Shown here in pieces: positions 45,191-59,108 of a stretch of DNA of 64,000 nucleotides. The translations under genes and the position numbers were made by a program. Where the stretch lies: NCBI RefSeq assembly GCF_048771995.1, contig NC_133031.1, forward strand, positions 377,001-441,000. Reading direction: 5' to 3'. The first letter of the stretch is position 1. The number at the start of each line of letters is the position of its first letter. The stretch is from Taeniopygia guttata (Eukaryota > Chordata > Aves > Passeriformes > Estrildidae). The notes under the pieces are model-generated. The model did not search any database, was not told the origin of the DNA, and was given only the letters and a program-made list of their open reading frames with translations.

Positions 45191-46204
45191 CTGCCTAAAT
45201 CTGTTTATTCTAATGCAGCTGAGGTCCTATGGAGGGCACTCATGGCCTTCCTGGTGCCTCCCTTTCCTAATCCAAGTCCAACAAAATATTCACTTAAATT
45301 TATTCTCACTCTGGAAAACCTCTGTTTCCCCCAAGAGTAAGGACAAGGCTTACAGAGAGAGGACACATTTCATCAGACCAAACAAGACAGGCCAAACAGC
45401 CAGGCTTTTGCTCTGCCAGTCCTTCCTTAGGGTTTTATTAAGAGATTTCTCCATGGTCTCCCCTGGGCAAGGACAGCTTCCTGGTGGATGTGCCCGCAAG
45501 GTCTGCGATTTGTAAGGCAAAGAAATGGTTTTGATAATCCACAACTTGCTTAACAAGGACTCCCCACACAAAAATGGTTGCTTGTCTTCAAAGGAGTGCT
45601 TCTGGAGAGCTACTTTGTGGCCAGTCACTCAGCTTTACTGATCCTCATTAGACCAGAAAAGTACACGCTTTCCCTCCAGGAAGAATGTGTAAGTGTTGGA
45701 ATGTCTAACGTTAGAAATTATTGAAAGTGAGCAGTTTGAAATGGTCATTTTCCTACAGCTGGAATTTAAAAGATGAGAGTTTTCTTTCCCGTGTCCATTC
45801 TCATTATTTATCAGAACTTTGGCTGTGATTTTACATCCCTAACAAGTAAAATGGATAAGCCAGACCCCTTCCGGGCCACCGCATCCCATCTCCTTTGCCT
45901 GCTGCTGCTTCGGCCTTTACCAAACGCCTGCACTGCCACCTTCTGCCTGGCTTACATCTCACAGCTGAATTTCCACCACACTTTTGGTTTTTCTTTTGCT
46001 CATCCTGCCGAATTCAGGATGTATGTCCTAGGAAAGCTTGGAATACAAAGAAGAAACAACACGTGCATATGCACAATCAACATGGTCTGTAAACTGATTT
46101 TTTTCCCTAGCTGGTCTCTATTAATTGTGCTGTGCTTACTTCCTAGCTTTAATTTGGAGGAAGGGAACTCTCCAGTGCTACTCCCCATGACCCAAAAATA
46201 TGAA
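45191..46204. other. Gene-free stretch
   Basis: No exon or repeat family recognised. Confidence 0.45.
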
Positions 46205-46365
46205 AATATTTTGCCCAGAGAAGCTGTGGCAGCCACATCGCTGGAAGTGTTCCAGGCCAGGTTGAACGGGGCTTGGAGCAACCCAGGATAGTGGAAGGTG
46301 TCCCTGCCCCTGGCAGGGGTCATCTTTCAGGTCTCTTCTAAACCCAACCATGCTGTGATTCTAGG
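46205..46365 (+). mobile_element. CR1 LINE 3' end fragment
   Basis: 'gaagctgtggcagccacatc', 'gttccaggccaggttgaacg', 'ggcttggagcaacc', 'aaggtgtccctgcccctggc', then 'aacccaaccatgctgtgatt' follow the CR1 3' end in order. The best preserved CR1 piece in the window. Confidence 0.9.
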
Positions 46366-46955
46366 AGAAGAAATCCAAGTGAAGCATAACCATGGCTTAG
46401 GTTAAAAACAAAACTCCCTTTTTTCTTTCTTTCTTTCTTTTCTGATGGCATATTAGCTAAATGCAATGTCAGGCTGAAGGGGAAAAAATATCTGAAAGCC
46501 GAGTGAACCCAGATGTACTGTAAACCCTCCCACATCACCCATTTTAAAGAATTCTTGGTCTTTTTCCTTTTCCGATTGAAGGAAGGGATACCAAAATCAC
46601 CCTCTACTTGGAAAAAAAAATGTTCTTAGTGAACATGCTAATCCCTGCAGCAGCCAGCCTCAGGCCAAGTGGCACTTCCAAGCAGGAGCAGGTCCTGGAA
46701 GAGAGATGGGCTGGGCACCGTCTCCTGGAAGGCATCAGAGTCATTAGTGAATGTCTAAACCCCAACCTTTAACAGAAAACCAGTTCTTGCAGGCTCCAGA
46801 GACCCGATGCATGCAGGAAAAGGTTGGGAATAATTCCCCTGCATCATAAACAGGATTTTTCCCATGCTGAGGGAACAGTGGCATCTGGTGTTGGCTGGGC
46901 TCTCCTGCAGCCAGCGCTTCCCGGGAGGCTGATGGACATTCCCTGGACATGGGCA
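46366..46955. other. Gene-free stretch
   Basis: A short TTTC run lies near 46420-46441. Nothing else recognised. Confidence 0.45.
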
Positions 46956-47011
46956 GGGTTTGGCTCCCCAGCGGCACCTGGGCCATGCAGGATACCCGTG
47001 GGAAATGGATT

Positions 47012-47457
47012 TGTAGAGAATTCTCCAAGCCTGACAGAAGGCTCACAGATCTGCATGTAAACCTTGAGATAAGAAGTGCTGACTTAGAAATGCCATGGAA
47101 CAGGACAGACATTGTTGAGAGAGAAATGGGACTAGAAACGAGTTTCAAAGGATGGCCTTGCAAATAACCTAGATGCTTTGGAGAAATAGAACTATGAAAG
47201 ATGCACTGGAGTAGGACCCACGAAGGGTAATTTTAGATTATTTGCTTTAAGGCATCTACAGCAAGGTGTGGCAAAAGCTGATAGGCCAAGAAACACTTAT
47301 AGGGTATTGTAATTAAAAAAACAGCTTCTGATTGTCTTGGGTGAATTGTAACATCTGTATTGTCTCACCCTTCCCATGAGACTGGAAATGGAATAAAAGT
47401 TTTTAAAACATGTCTCAGTTGCCCCATCTCTGGGTCAGAAAAGAACTTAATCCAACA
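47012..47457 (+). mobile_element. Solo-type ERV LTR
   Basis: A 446-bp block from TGTAGAGAATTC to TCCAACA with a late AATAAA ('gaaatggaataaaag' near 47393) and TG...CA limits, plus orientation. The sequence style is familiar from passerine ERV LTRs (from memory). A piece directly after the right edge repeats a piece just before the left edge (see findings). Fossil with no coding part. Confidence 0.6.
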
Positions 47458-47459
47458 GG

Positions 47460-49107
47460 GTCTGGCTCCCCAGTGGCACCTGGGACATGCAGGATGCCCA
47501 AGATGTCTCCCCAGATATCAGGTGGGGGGCTCAAACCCATCTGAATGGCAGCTGGAGGCCAGGGTAGTGCATCAAATCCCAAACCGCTTCTAGTGAAGCA
47601 GGGAATCGCTCTGTCGGGGCAGGAATTCCAGGACCCAGGACTGTTGTGCATCTCCCTGGTATTTTCTGTGGAATTTAGAAAAGGCAAACTGCTCTCTGCA
47701 TTTTGCTGGTTGAAATACAGTTTATTGGTCTCCTATCCCAGTGCATGAAAGGACATTTCCTACGGAGGTGGACACCATGACCAAGTTGAGCCTGGATCAA
47801 GATGGAAACAATTTCTGCTGGCTCCTATCATTTTTCAAGTTGCAGATTTTCCAAAGCTCTGCATCCTTCTACTTCACCAAAGGTTGTTCTGCAATATTTT
47901 CAGGATACCCCAGGACCAGTTTTAGCTGAGTGCTGGGACTGACAGGCTTTTTTCTGTTCCTTTTGTGATCAGTCCACAAGCAGAAGTTGTGAGCCAGTTA
48001 CTCCTCCCGAGTGTGCAAAGGAGCAGCTCTGCTCTCATCCAAGAAATCCCAGCTCCTCCTTGTGGCTGCACTCAGAAACTCTCAGCAGCTAAACTCACTC
48101 AGAGATACTGATTATTGTGCCTTTTGGGCAGTCTGCCCTATGAAGTTACAACAAAACGCATTTTGGTTACCGAAATCAGAACTGGTCTGACAGCCCTGAC
48201 AGCGAGGGGCAGCTCTGCAAGGGCACTGCTGAACGCTGACCTCCGTGGTCAAACAAGCAGCACAGCTAAAAGGATTTCTCTTCTTGCCTCTGAGGTTTCC
48301 AGACTCATCAGGTGGTTTTAAATAACAGCCAGCACTGTAAGTGACAAGGTGCCAAGGGCTGATTTTGGGTGGCGCTGGGTACCTTGGCACGGTGCTCCTC
48401 AGAGCGTGGATCTCTCTGTTCCATGACAATTTGTTCAAATCAAGCCCTGGATTTGTCGTGGACCAAAGTTTATTTTCTATAAAAACACAAGAGGTTTTCC
48501 AAACAGCAGCTGAACTCCTGCTAGAAAAAACAAATCAGTAGGAAATTGGTACCTAATGCCAAATCCCACTGAAATGAAATTTGATCCCCATCATCTCCTA
48601 CAAAGACTTTGGTCTTAGACTGGCAAATGTAACTCTCCTAAGTCAACAGGCAATTTAAAGTGTGTGGAGAACAAGCTGCAGAGGCTCTACAAATATCCCA
48701 ACCCTTTTGCTATCAGCAGTCAACATAAACATTGTTACCTGAGTAGGTTCACAGAGAGAGTAAGAAAGGCTGGTTTTGGAAGGTTTTCTTTATTAAACTC
48801 AGCTTTCGCTGCTGTTCTGAGTTGACAAAAATGTTTCCCAGGAAGACTGACAAACAAAACCAGCTCATAAATATATATTTTTTTCAAACACTGTCAGTAC
48901 AAACAAATAAAAGCTCTGGTTTGCTACTTTGGGAGGCCCTGTGTAACCAGCATTTTCAACTGGCCAATTAACAGCATGTGTGTTCATCAGTGAAGAACTT
49001 CCACTTGTTTTTAAATGATCAAATCTAGTGTTTAAAAATTATTGCTCGTTACCAGACAAAACCCCAAGATTAAAAGGATGTTCATTATACCATCCCTGCT
49101 GGTAATG
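47460..49107. other. Gene-free stretch
   Basis: A 'ttttctttattaaactcagc' motif near 48785 could be part of another reverse LTR, but no borders were found. Nothing else recognised. Confidence 0.4.
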
Positions 49108-49809
49108 TGTGAGAACCCCGGGATTGATTCAGGGGTCTCGTGTGGTGGTAAAGTTTCTCCTCCAACCCGTGCTTCCAAAGAAAAACTCCGCAGGCTCTTG
49201 TTGTTCAGTCTCAAGGAAGTTTATTGCTAGTTATCTAAAAGATTGTCTTCGCCCACTGCGGCTGCTTTGGTCAGCGGCCCAGGCAGAGACTCACACACTC
49301 CTGACAACCTCACTGTCCGGTGTCTCCGTCGTCTCTCCCTGCCCAGGGCTGCTGCTATCTTTTATATGATATTACGTGTTATATGTTTACAGATTTCCCC
49401 CAATACCTACTATCTATGTTACAAGGTGCTTTTCTACTCTAAACCAATCTGTGAGTGCCAACATCACCAAGAACATGGAGGTAAGGAAGAAGAAGGAGGA
49501 AGAACAGGATCAGGCCCACTTTCCTCCATCTTAGAACTCCTGACCCCCTTGTACAAAGTAAAACCCCCCAGTACAGGTGTTAAAACCCCCCTGTACAATA
49601 CTAAAAAATTTTCCCCTCTAATTTGTAACTACTTTTACTATACCATCTAACCCTCTGTGACCGCTTGTTCCACCTTCAAAGTTGGTAACTCATTCCGTGG
49701 TTCAAACTCAAGATCACAGCTGTTTTCAGCTGCTTGCCAGGGTCTAAAATGCTTCTGACCAAGGCCTGGAACCTCTGAAAATGTCTGAGGGACATTTTGA
49801 GTTCTGACA
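49108..49809 (-). mobile_element. Solo LTR of the 60.8-kb ERV family
   Basis: 702 bp, reverse complement of the LTR at 60837-61540 along its whole length: both begin (in element orientation) TGT-GAAC-CAAAATGTCCC and end GGGGTTCTCACA, and share the GTACAGGGGGGTTTT repeats. TG...CA limits are visible. No internal sequence adjoins it. Flanks 'gtaatg' and 'ctcttt' do not form a target-site duplication. Confidence 0.88.
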
Positions 49810-52800
49810 CTCTTTCACAAATTTGTCATTATAGTATAATCAGATCATTAGTACCTACCCTGCTCTTGTACATTCTACATTCCTGAAAAAAAGTACACTT
49901 GGTTACAGGGTCTGTCTCTCTGTCCCCTGGGTGTTTACTCAGACCAAAACTGCAAAAGCAATATACAAGACACTCATGTTCCTTGTTTACACAGTTCATG
50001 CAGGTCAGAGGAAAATCATAAAGAGCACACGTGCAAGTGGCCAGATTAAAATGCAACAGTACATCAGATATGTCAACTGGTTTTAGGATTATAACAGACA
50101 CGTAAGCAATTAGGGTATTTGCTAGTTCAAAATACTCACATTAATGAACCCACATTATCTTCTGAAAAGCATAATAATATGTAATTGCAGTAACAATTCC
50201 TCTTCCATTATGTCCTAGACATCAACATTCTATAATATCCTGCACAACTGATCACAGGCAAACCCTCAGTAAGAGAAATACTCCCAGATGTGGTAATGTC
50301 CCAACACTGTGGCTGCTACCTAATATTAAAGAATTACAGTAGAAATGTTTCAATAAGAAAGTAGAAGCATTTCAGTTTTTATGTGGCATAGATTGCCACA
50401 GACACTGCCAAGCAGCTTTATAGAGTTCTAAATCTTCATTCAATGCCCCTTTACATCATTTGAATGAAGATTTAAGCCTCAATAAAACTTTCTGAGTGCT
50501 TGTGGCCATCTTTGCTGTATAGTAATCAAAGAGGGGTACAAGCAGACGAATGCACTGTAGTGCTTCTAATGATCAACACTATATCTAGCGACATTTTCCT
50601 TTGTGAGTTGTGTTAAATGCTGTTTTCATGCATGGTGCAGTAGTACACATGGAAGCAGGCATTTATATGCAGTTTTTATGCAATCCTTTAAAAGATTGCT
50701 TTGAGGGTTGTGAGGATTTTTGTTGCTTTTTTCCCCCTGAGTAATGTTAATTTGCTCCATAGCTATTTTGAATTAATTTATTATATGGAAGATATTTGGG
50801 AAAAAATAATAAAAAATAAATGAAAGATAATAATTAAAGGGTAACTTTGCACAACACTACAGCTGCATTTCCTTGTTTACTTATCATTCTCCTACTGTAA
50901 TTAAGATATTGCAGTGCAATGGGTTGTGGCATTGAATTAGAAGCTCAAATGAAAATCAGCTTCTAGTTAAGATATCAGCTGGGAAATTCAACACATGCTG
51001 GTGCATAAACTCACACACAAGATACGACTGAGTGGAAATTGAAAGAAACTTTACTGTGAGAAGATGCCATTGATGGAGTACATATTTTGTTTCCAAAATA
51101 CAGACACACATTAAGGAAAACTTTGTAAAATAAATTGCTAGTCAGGGAATTGTGAAGAGGCTTTGCTGTTTGGATCCTCCTGCAGAGGAAGGTGTGGGAC
51201 CATTCTGTGGATCTGAGCATCCACAAACTTCCACAAATAGATCTGAAAGTACAACTTCCCTCTTGAAGTTTAGACTCCCACCACAAGGTGTTTATATTTC
51301 ATTATGTTTACTTTACATAAAGGATTTTTGTTAATGATTAAAGTCTCTGAAATTGCTCCCTCTGGACTCAAATAGCTCTGTATTAGAAATTTGGTGCAGA
51401 ACTGTCTTTGTTATATGCATTTTCTGGACACTTTGGCAACATCATTCTTCCCATTCAAAATAGTGAAATCCAAATTTTTACCGGTAGAGATACTAAGAAC
51501 ATAATGTGGCAACTACTTTCTGTGAAGCATACAGTTGTTTCTGTGTAATCCTCAAAAGATACAAAATAAAAAATATTAGATCTTATTTAGAGAAACTGAA
51601 GCTGCCAGCACTTTTTAAAACCAGTAGTACCAGTGTGAAAATCAATCTCTGATTTTTTCCCCTAATTTTTAATAAGAATTTTAAAGAAAACCAAATGTGG
51701 AAATTGCCCAGCCCATCTTCTCTGGGCAGCCAAGCTGTTTCTGGTTCTGAAAAAGGCAGCAGCTGACCTGCAAGGGGAATGCACTGGTTACCAAGGCGCT
51801 CAAAAATGCGCTTCTCACATGCTCATGATGGAGTTCTTCCAGGTTTTGTAAAAAGATTTCAGGTTTTACTACATCAAATGGAGAAAAGCTGATTCTTTGG
51901 CCTTGGTTTGGAGGAAATGGTCTCATTTCCAGTTCCTTTGTCAAGAGATGCAAAACTGGAGGAGCTCCATAGAAGAGAGACCCTCCTCAGAGCATCAGGG
52001 TGGGTGCCCCCTTGCACAAGAAGGGGCAGCAGTAGCCCATCCTTGCCCTTGCTGTTTTATGGCTCAAAAGGTCAGCACATTGACCTGAAGTCAAACCTAC
52101 TGTTTCAAGTTAAATTGAACTACAGTTTTCAGCACATAAAATATGCAGAATCTGAAGTGTAAGGGCAAATGAAGGCCTCGTTCTCCAAAACACCATAGCC
52201 TTGTAAAAATTTGCAGAGTTATCTCGACTTTCCCCAGCAGAAAAGCTCCAGGCTCAGTCTAGAGATTTGCAGCTGAAGGATCAGAGTAAAACTCAGAAAA
52301 AGAGGTATATTTCCCTTTTGGGTTCAAAATCAGAACTGAGTTTAACATGATTTCCAAATGTTTGATCCCAAGCAGTAGGTTAAGAGGGGGATGTTTTGAG
52401 CAATATTGTCCCTTGCTTTCCCTTGTATTTCTTTGTAAATAACATATTATCTATATTAAGGTAAACTGAATCTATTCGACAATTACCTAAGGGGATTATG
52501 AAACTGGGCTCTGCATTATAAAGCACCTGAAGTTATGACAGCTGTGACCCCAGAGGAATCAAGGCTGAATAAAGACTGTCTCCATTGCAGACAAATGATG
52601 ATAAAGTGATCCTTTTAGCCAGCAGTCAATGGAACCTGACAAGGCCAAACCTCCAACTAATGAACAGCCCAACCTTTGCTACCAGGGAGATGTACTGAAA
52701 GTTTAATCTCAATAAGCATCAAAATGCATTTGGCCAAATATTTTTAACAAAAGAGTGGCACATATCATTAAACGGCCGTGAAGTTAGATGAGTGAGGAGG

Positions 52801-55800
52801 AAAATAGGAGCATGGGGATGTATGTTCTTAACTGTATCACAGGTGCACAAAATTGCCTTGATAGAACAATATCTTATTTTTCTTCTGAAATTGAATTTCA
52901 GATGGTACCTACGTCACACAGACCTAATCATACAGAAAGCAATTGTCTCAATGACTCCTATTAAATCTGTGCATTTCCAGATCCTTATAGAGTAATGTCA
53001 GTTACAGAACAATGTCAGGCTGACGGACGCAGCGCAGCGTTAAAGAAAAAAAATCATGCATACAATAGGCCAGCTGAACATTAATAAATATGTAATGTTT
53101 GATTAAAAATATGGATCGTATTTTTACCCCCAATTGCTGACTACCCCTAAGGCAGAAGATGTGATCTGGCTCCCACTGATGGGTTTATTTCTTGCTTGCT
53201 TTGAAAATACAAACTAAAATGTTTTCCTGTCCCAGCTGTTTCCCATTGTTCATGTTTATCAGCTCAAAGGGTGAACGGAGGAATAAAAAATACGCTCGCA
53301 TTTCAAATGTGCCAGTCAGTCAATCTGTTGTTAAAAGAAGAAAGCCTAAATGTCTGTGCTGGCAAACTTCTTTTTGGTGAATGTCCAGTTTTTAAGAAAA
53401 GCTATTCAGCTGTGCCATTTTTTTAATACATAAATGTATTTGTTTAATGCATAAAAAAGCACAAAAAATCACACGTTTTCTGTGGGATGGGATGGGGGTG
53501 GGGGCAATCACATTTCTAAGTTATGTCCTTGAAACACTCAAGTGGTGGCCTAAGTAGTAGTCCATGGATTACTTCTCTGGTTATTTATTGATCTGAATTA
53601 GTGGTTTAAAGGAGTTTTCATGGAATAATAGCTAATGCCCTAAGACTGAAATTGGCTTCCTTCTCCAAATCTTATATTTTACTTCTTTAAGAAGCAGCAC
53701 TTCTTCCAGATTGCATCACCATTGCGGGGTGAAAGTCTTCCCCAGTTCCGTTCACAAGAGTTTTATGTTTTAATTTAAGCTCCTACTCTTCTTCATTTCT
53801 TCAGACCCTCATACTAACACAAAATGGGAATCAGAATGGGGAGAGAGCAGGAACTCCTTTCCTGCATAGGGGAATCTTCTGTTTGTCTCCAACTCCTGTG
53901 ATAATTACACAGCTCTATCCTGTCTTTGACTTGCTCTCCAGCTTGTCCTGGCACTGCTACTCTTCCACTTTTCTAACCAAGCCCAGTTAATCAGAAATGA
54001 CACTCATGCCATGCAAATGAGCAAATATTTAACTCACTATATTTAACTACTATATTGACTAGGACTGTGCTAGTCCATTTTTCTGTGGCTAGTGCAGTTT
54101 TTCTTTGAAAGCCTTTTGAATAAAGGGTCATGTTTAGTTCCTCAGTTGTACAGCACCAAGTGCAAAACATTCTTACAATCTGAAAATTTTTTAAAAAATC
54201 ATTACTATAACAAAATAAATTTTCTAGTTTTTTCTTCTTTTAGATGGAGAAGAAACAAGTAAGTGGCATTATCATCCAGCTATCACCCCCTTGTGACACT
54301 GAGATGTCACTCACAGCCAATTGTACAGATCTTTCTTACATGAGGAGTTCAATAACTCCTCGTGACATCTAAATTACCATTCCTGGGTGTCTGGGTTAAC
54401 ACCTCACAGGAATGAATAAGGCAATAAGGAAATTGTCCCAAGTGCTCTGCACATCCAAGTATCTGCTTTGGTCATCCTGGGCTCATATTTGCCTGGAAGT
54501 TTGAGAGACACATACTTCCTAAAATTGGAAATTGGGCATCTGGGGATGAGCTACCTCACTCACTAAGGTGAGGACTGGGGATTTTTCTAAATCTGCCTTT
54601 ATAAAAAGTTACTGGCACATAGGAATGTACTTCATACTGGAAAGCACAGTGAGCCCCACCCTCACCTGCACCCCATGACCAGCCATTTCAGAAACTTCAC
54701 TGACTATTAATTCATTGATTTGGTAGAATAAAAATTACACAAAATTATTCCAGAGAGGGTAAAACCAAAGGAGAATTACTAAAATAAACTATTGACGCGC
54801 AGGTGGAAGGGAAGCAGTCAGGGAGAAATGACACGTGGCTGAATTTTAGCAATTTATTTGGAACATTTTTGTCTTTGTCTTAGGGATTTGTTAAGTGAAA
54901 CACCAGGACACAGCTGTGGATGGACAGTGCACCTGTGACAGCAGACATCGGGTGAAGGCTCCTCAGGGGACAGGCTGGTGACCAGAGAAGCAAACAGAGG
55001 GGGAGGGAGGGGTACAAGAGGGGCCTGCAAACTCTCCTGGGGAAGCACCAGCCCTCTTCTCCAGGAGCTCCAGTGCTGGAGCTGCTGCAAACAGATTCAG
55101 CCTCTTTCTGTTTGTAAAAATTACGGACAACAGTGTTCTCTTCTGGAAACAATTCATACTGCTACAGCTGGACAACAAACAACAGAGAATTCTGGAGGTA
55201 CACAGGGCAATTTCTTTAAACTCACTATTAATATCCTGTAGCCCCAGTATTAAATTGTAGCTGAAGTCTCCTGTAAGGGCGAATAAATATTTTTCTTTAA
55301 ATTTAATAATCAATGATCTGCTTAGAAGGCTTCAGTTAGCAGACAGGAACTGTTCATCACACAAAATCTACTGGATCTGGGCAGATTTTGTTTTTTGTTT
55401 GGTTTTTTTTTTTTTGTTTGTTTGTTTGGTTTTTTTTTCCCTAGAAAAGAAACTGAATTTAAAAAAATAGCAGCCTAGAAGTCCTATTACTCTGAATTGA
55501 CACTCAGGGTTTGATCCAATCTTTGCTTACTAGGATTTCTCTGCGGTTGATATGGTGATATAACATTAGGAAATTCCTTAAGATCTGGCAAAGCACAAAG
55601 CAGTGGCTCTCCTGAAAACAGGCACTCATCATTACGCTGATTTATACAAACTGAAACCCTGGGTGTTGCTGGCTGGGGATGTTCCAGCAACAGAGATCCG
55701 GGACAGATGTCCACTGTCCTGGGATCTGTGCAATCGCTCGCCCCAGTCAGCGCAGACATAAAACAAGAACAGCTCTGAGTGGAACAAGGCCCTTGGTGTG

Positions 55801-58800
55801 TGCTTGGGCCAGGTCAGAGTCCCAGTTGTGACTCACCTGTCAGCCACCAGCAGCAGGGTGAATGTGCCTGCCCAGCCCAGCAGAGACTCCTGCTGTGCCA
55901 CAGGACATGGCAAGTCCATGAGATCAGCAAGTGCTGGGAACTGCCGCTCCTCCAGCACCATTCTGCCACAGCTTCTGCAGGCACAGACATGAAATGGTGA
56001 GCCTGCATGGAATTCACTGACCTTCCAAAGCAGAGAGGAGTCTGGTTATGGGTTACTATTTATTAAGTAATTCTTAGCTATTTTTAAGCCTTGACTATTC
56101 CAAAGCTGACCCACAGGTGCAAGTCCAGCTCCTACTAGGAGCACTCCAAGGTAAAACCCTGCCTGAATAAATGGCACCTTATTTTAGCCAGACTGTTTTC
56201 CAGTGGGGGAAAAGAATTCTTTTTCAGCTGATCCTTTCTTGGTTTAAAATAATATTTATTCACAAAACTTATTCCTTTAATAATTTTTTCTTTTTCTTTT
56301 TTTTTTTTTTTTTTTTTCAAAAAGAGGTAATTTTCTCTGTATGAAGCTTTTCTGTATTCTTTGTCCTTTGGGAGACAAAATAATTTGAAAGACTTGGCAG
56401 AATTAGTAATATTATTCAACTTGTAATTGTCTAACATCTTAGTGTTCTAGATGGAAAATCAATACATTATGATGTACCCTAAGCTAAATTAGTATAATGT
56501 TAACATGGTGGTTTGAAACTGTTTGAAATCCTGCATCTCTACATCTAGTGATTCAGAAGCTTGCAGCAGAGGGTGGTTGGGTGCTCTGTCTCCCTGGATA
56601 AATCTGTCTCTTCCTGGCTCTTTGCTGTTTTCACTCTGTCAGGCAGGGAAAAACTTCTGCTGGGACTCATTTTCCTTCAGTAGGCCAGAGCTTTTCAAAG
56701 AATTCTGAAGGAGACGAGAAAACACCATGCATTGATTAACAGACCACATTTACAATTTAGAGAACTAAAACAACCACCTAATATGCTTTAAGATATCTGC
56801 TACATATGTAAACTTTTAACAGTTACCTGCAACTTCCTTTATTAATTCTCAGGGGGAAAAAGGCTTCTTTTTTCTGGACTACTCTGCTGACACCTAGTGA
56901 GCCTCAGCGCCAACAGTTTCAGGAAAAGAAAGGTAATATCAGAGCAGCTGTTCTTTTCACTTCACTCGCAGTAAAATCTTTTATATGGCCATGTCTGTGA
57001 TTCAGCAGAGTGCTGAATCATATATCAACTCAGAGAACATTGTAACACCAATGAGAGGAAAATGTAGAAAGATGGTTAAGAGGACAAAGGGGAAAGAAGC
57101 ATAAAGAAAAGAAGTGCTAGGTGAAGTCTTTCCCTCACAGGATAAACATTTTTAACAAGGGTGAATAAAATTTTTCCACTGGTTGTGACTTCCATCTTTT
57201 GCATTCTCTGTTTCACATAATTTACTGGGATATCTCAGTGTCTGTAACATCTAGGTAATGACTACTGTGTTGTTTGATTTAATATAAAACATAAATTACA
57301 AGCAACTCCTTATTATTGCCTTAAAATTAATTGCAGTATAATCCTACCATTACAATAGTATAAACGTGACATTTTATTCTTGGATTTGTTTGGGAGAGTG
57401 GCAATTTCACCTGAGATACTGAGCTTCACTAAAGTGGCTTAATAGTGCCTGGGAAACAGGCATCAGTAAAATGAGATGGTATTTTTTGATGCCAAGGAAT
57501 TTGGCAAGTAACAATGGACACAAAAGCAATTTTAAAATAAAAATCAAACTTCCTCTTTTCAAAAGAAATTGAAAAAAAATGAATGTAAGGGCTGGTCTCT
57601 GATGACAAAGATGAATAAGATCACATTTTACTTCCCTGAAAAATGGCTTCAAGAGGTCACAGTCATTGCTCCTGCATAAAAAATGTGAGAACACATACTG
57701 CCACCAACTGTCATTAGGTTGGTCTCTTGAGAGCTGCTGGTCAGGAACTTTTAGGTTTCTCTAAGAGAATTTCCTGTCTTTCTGAAATGGTTTATCTAAC
57801 GAAAATCTTACAAAATGCAGAGGCGCTTGGGTGCTTAAAAACACCTAAACAGAGAGATTTAGGCTTCTCCAAGTTTGCAGTGTAACAAATCTAGGGTAAC
57901 TTCACTTCAGTAATATAAAAGAAGACACTAAAACAAGCACTGTGTAGTTCTTTGCATCATAAACACAACCAAGATACTAAAGATTGCATAAGCTGAAAAA
58001 GACCACAAAACAAGAGAGAATATAGAATTCTGTTAATGAAAGAAATTAGTTAGTGCCCGCTTGAGTGTACTTTTCTTACAATTCTGCTCATGACAATGAC
58101 TGGGCATCACCTCTCAGACACTGCTCAAGCTCTGCTGCACTGTGGTACCAAAAGTCACTGCAACTTTCCTTCCTCTTCAGCCTATTTTCTTGGCTTACAC
58201 CCTTCAGTCAGTCAGAACTTAATCCTGCATTTAAATGGGAAGCTCAGTCATTTCTTTTCTTTTTCCACAGCATAAAAATAAAAATTAATACTTCCAGATA
58301 GGCCAGAGGACATCTCACTGCACAATGCTCTGCAATCATCATCTTAACTCTCACATTGTAGGTGCTGAATCTCTTGAGACTAAAAGCTAATTATGTCCAA
58401 AATATTTATATGTCTACAATTTTTATTTTATGCATGTAAGATTACAAGTCATCAAGGGAAGATAAAATTGTTCATATGAAACATCAGAAGTTTATATATT
58501 TTTGCCTTGCAACTTTGTTAGGACTAGTGCACTTAAGCATTCAGACACAGGCCTTAATCAAAGCCTCAGTCTTTAAGAAGCTTTCTGATAACTGCAATTA
58601 ACTGTCTATCCATGTAAGAGACATTTTATTATATAATTACATGTAAGTGTGATTAACTGAACTTTTTGATATATAGGTCAGAGACTGCCACTCAATGCAT
58701 TTTATCTCTATAAGAAATTTCAGACACAAAGTATTACACAACTTAATAAAACCTTTATTTTAACAATCTTAAATGTTTTCTTTTTTCTGCTGTTAAAGTT

Positions 58801-59077
58801 CAAATAAATTCTCTGTCATCAAAAAGTAAATTAAAATTTTAATCTTGTAAAAATAAAATTCTTATTACTAAAATGCTTTTACCCTCATACTTATACTCAT
58901 TTAGTATTTTTCATAACTTATTTGATTTGGCCTGAGACGCTAAAGATTAATGTTACTAGTTAATGAAAAAGTGAATAATTTACTATGTCTTTTGCTAGAC
59001 CTGTAGTAATTATCATTGATATATCCAAAATTAGTACTTCTACATTTATAATTTACAAAAATTATATTGGAATTTCA

Positions 59078-59082
<5 letters not shown>
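49810..59082. other. AT-rich gene desert
   Basis: No gene recognised. About 50400-51000 and 53010-53150 have the texture of conserved non-coding DNA ('catttgaatgaagatttaag'; 'cattaataaatatgtaatg'), and an octamer ATGCAAAT is near 54013. T-rich runs lie at 55388-55440 and 56290-56318. Short open frames have no family signature. Confidence 0.4.

Positions 59083-59108
<26 letters not shown>
59083..59108. repeat. Poly-A run
   Basis: About 26 uninterrupted A, at the exact border between AT-rich desert and the GC-rich module on its right. Confidence 0.95.
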
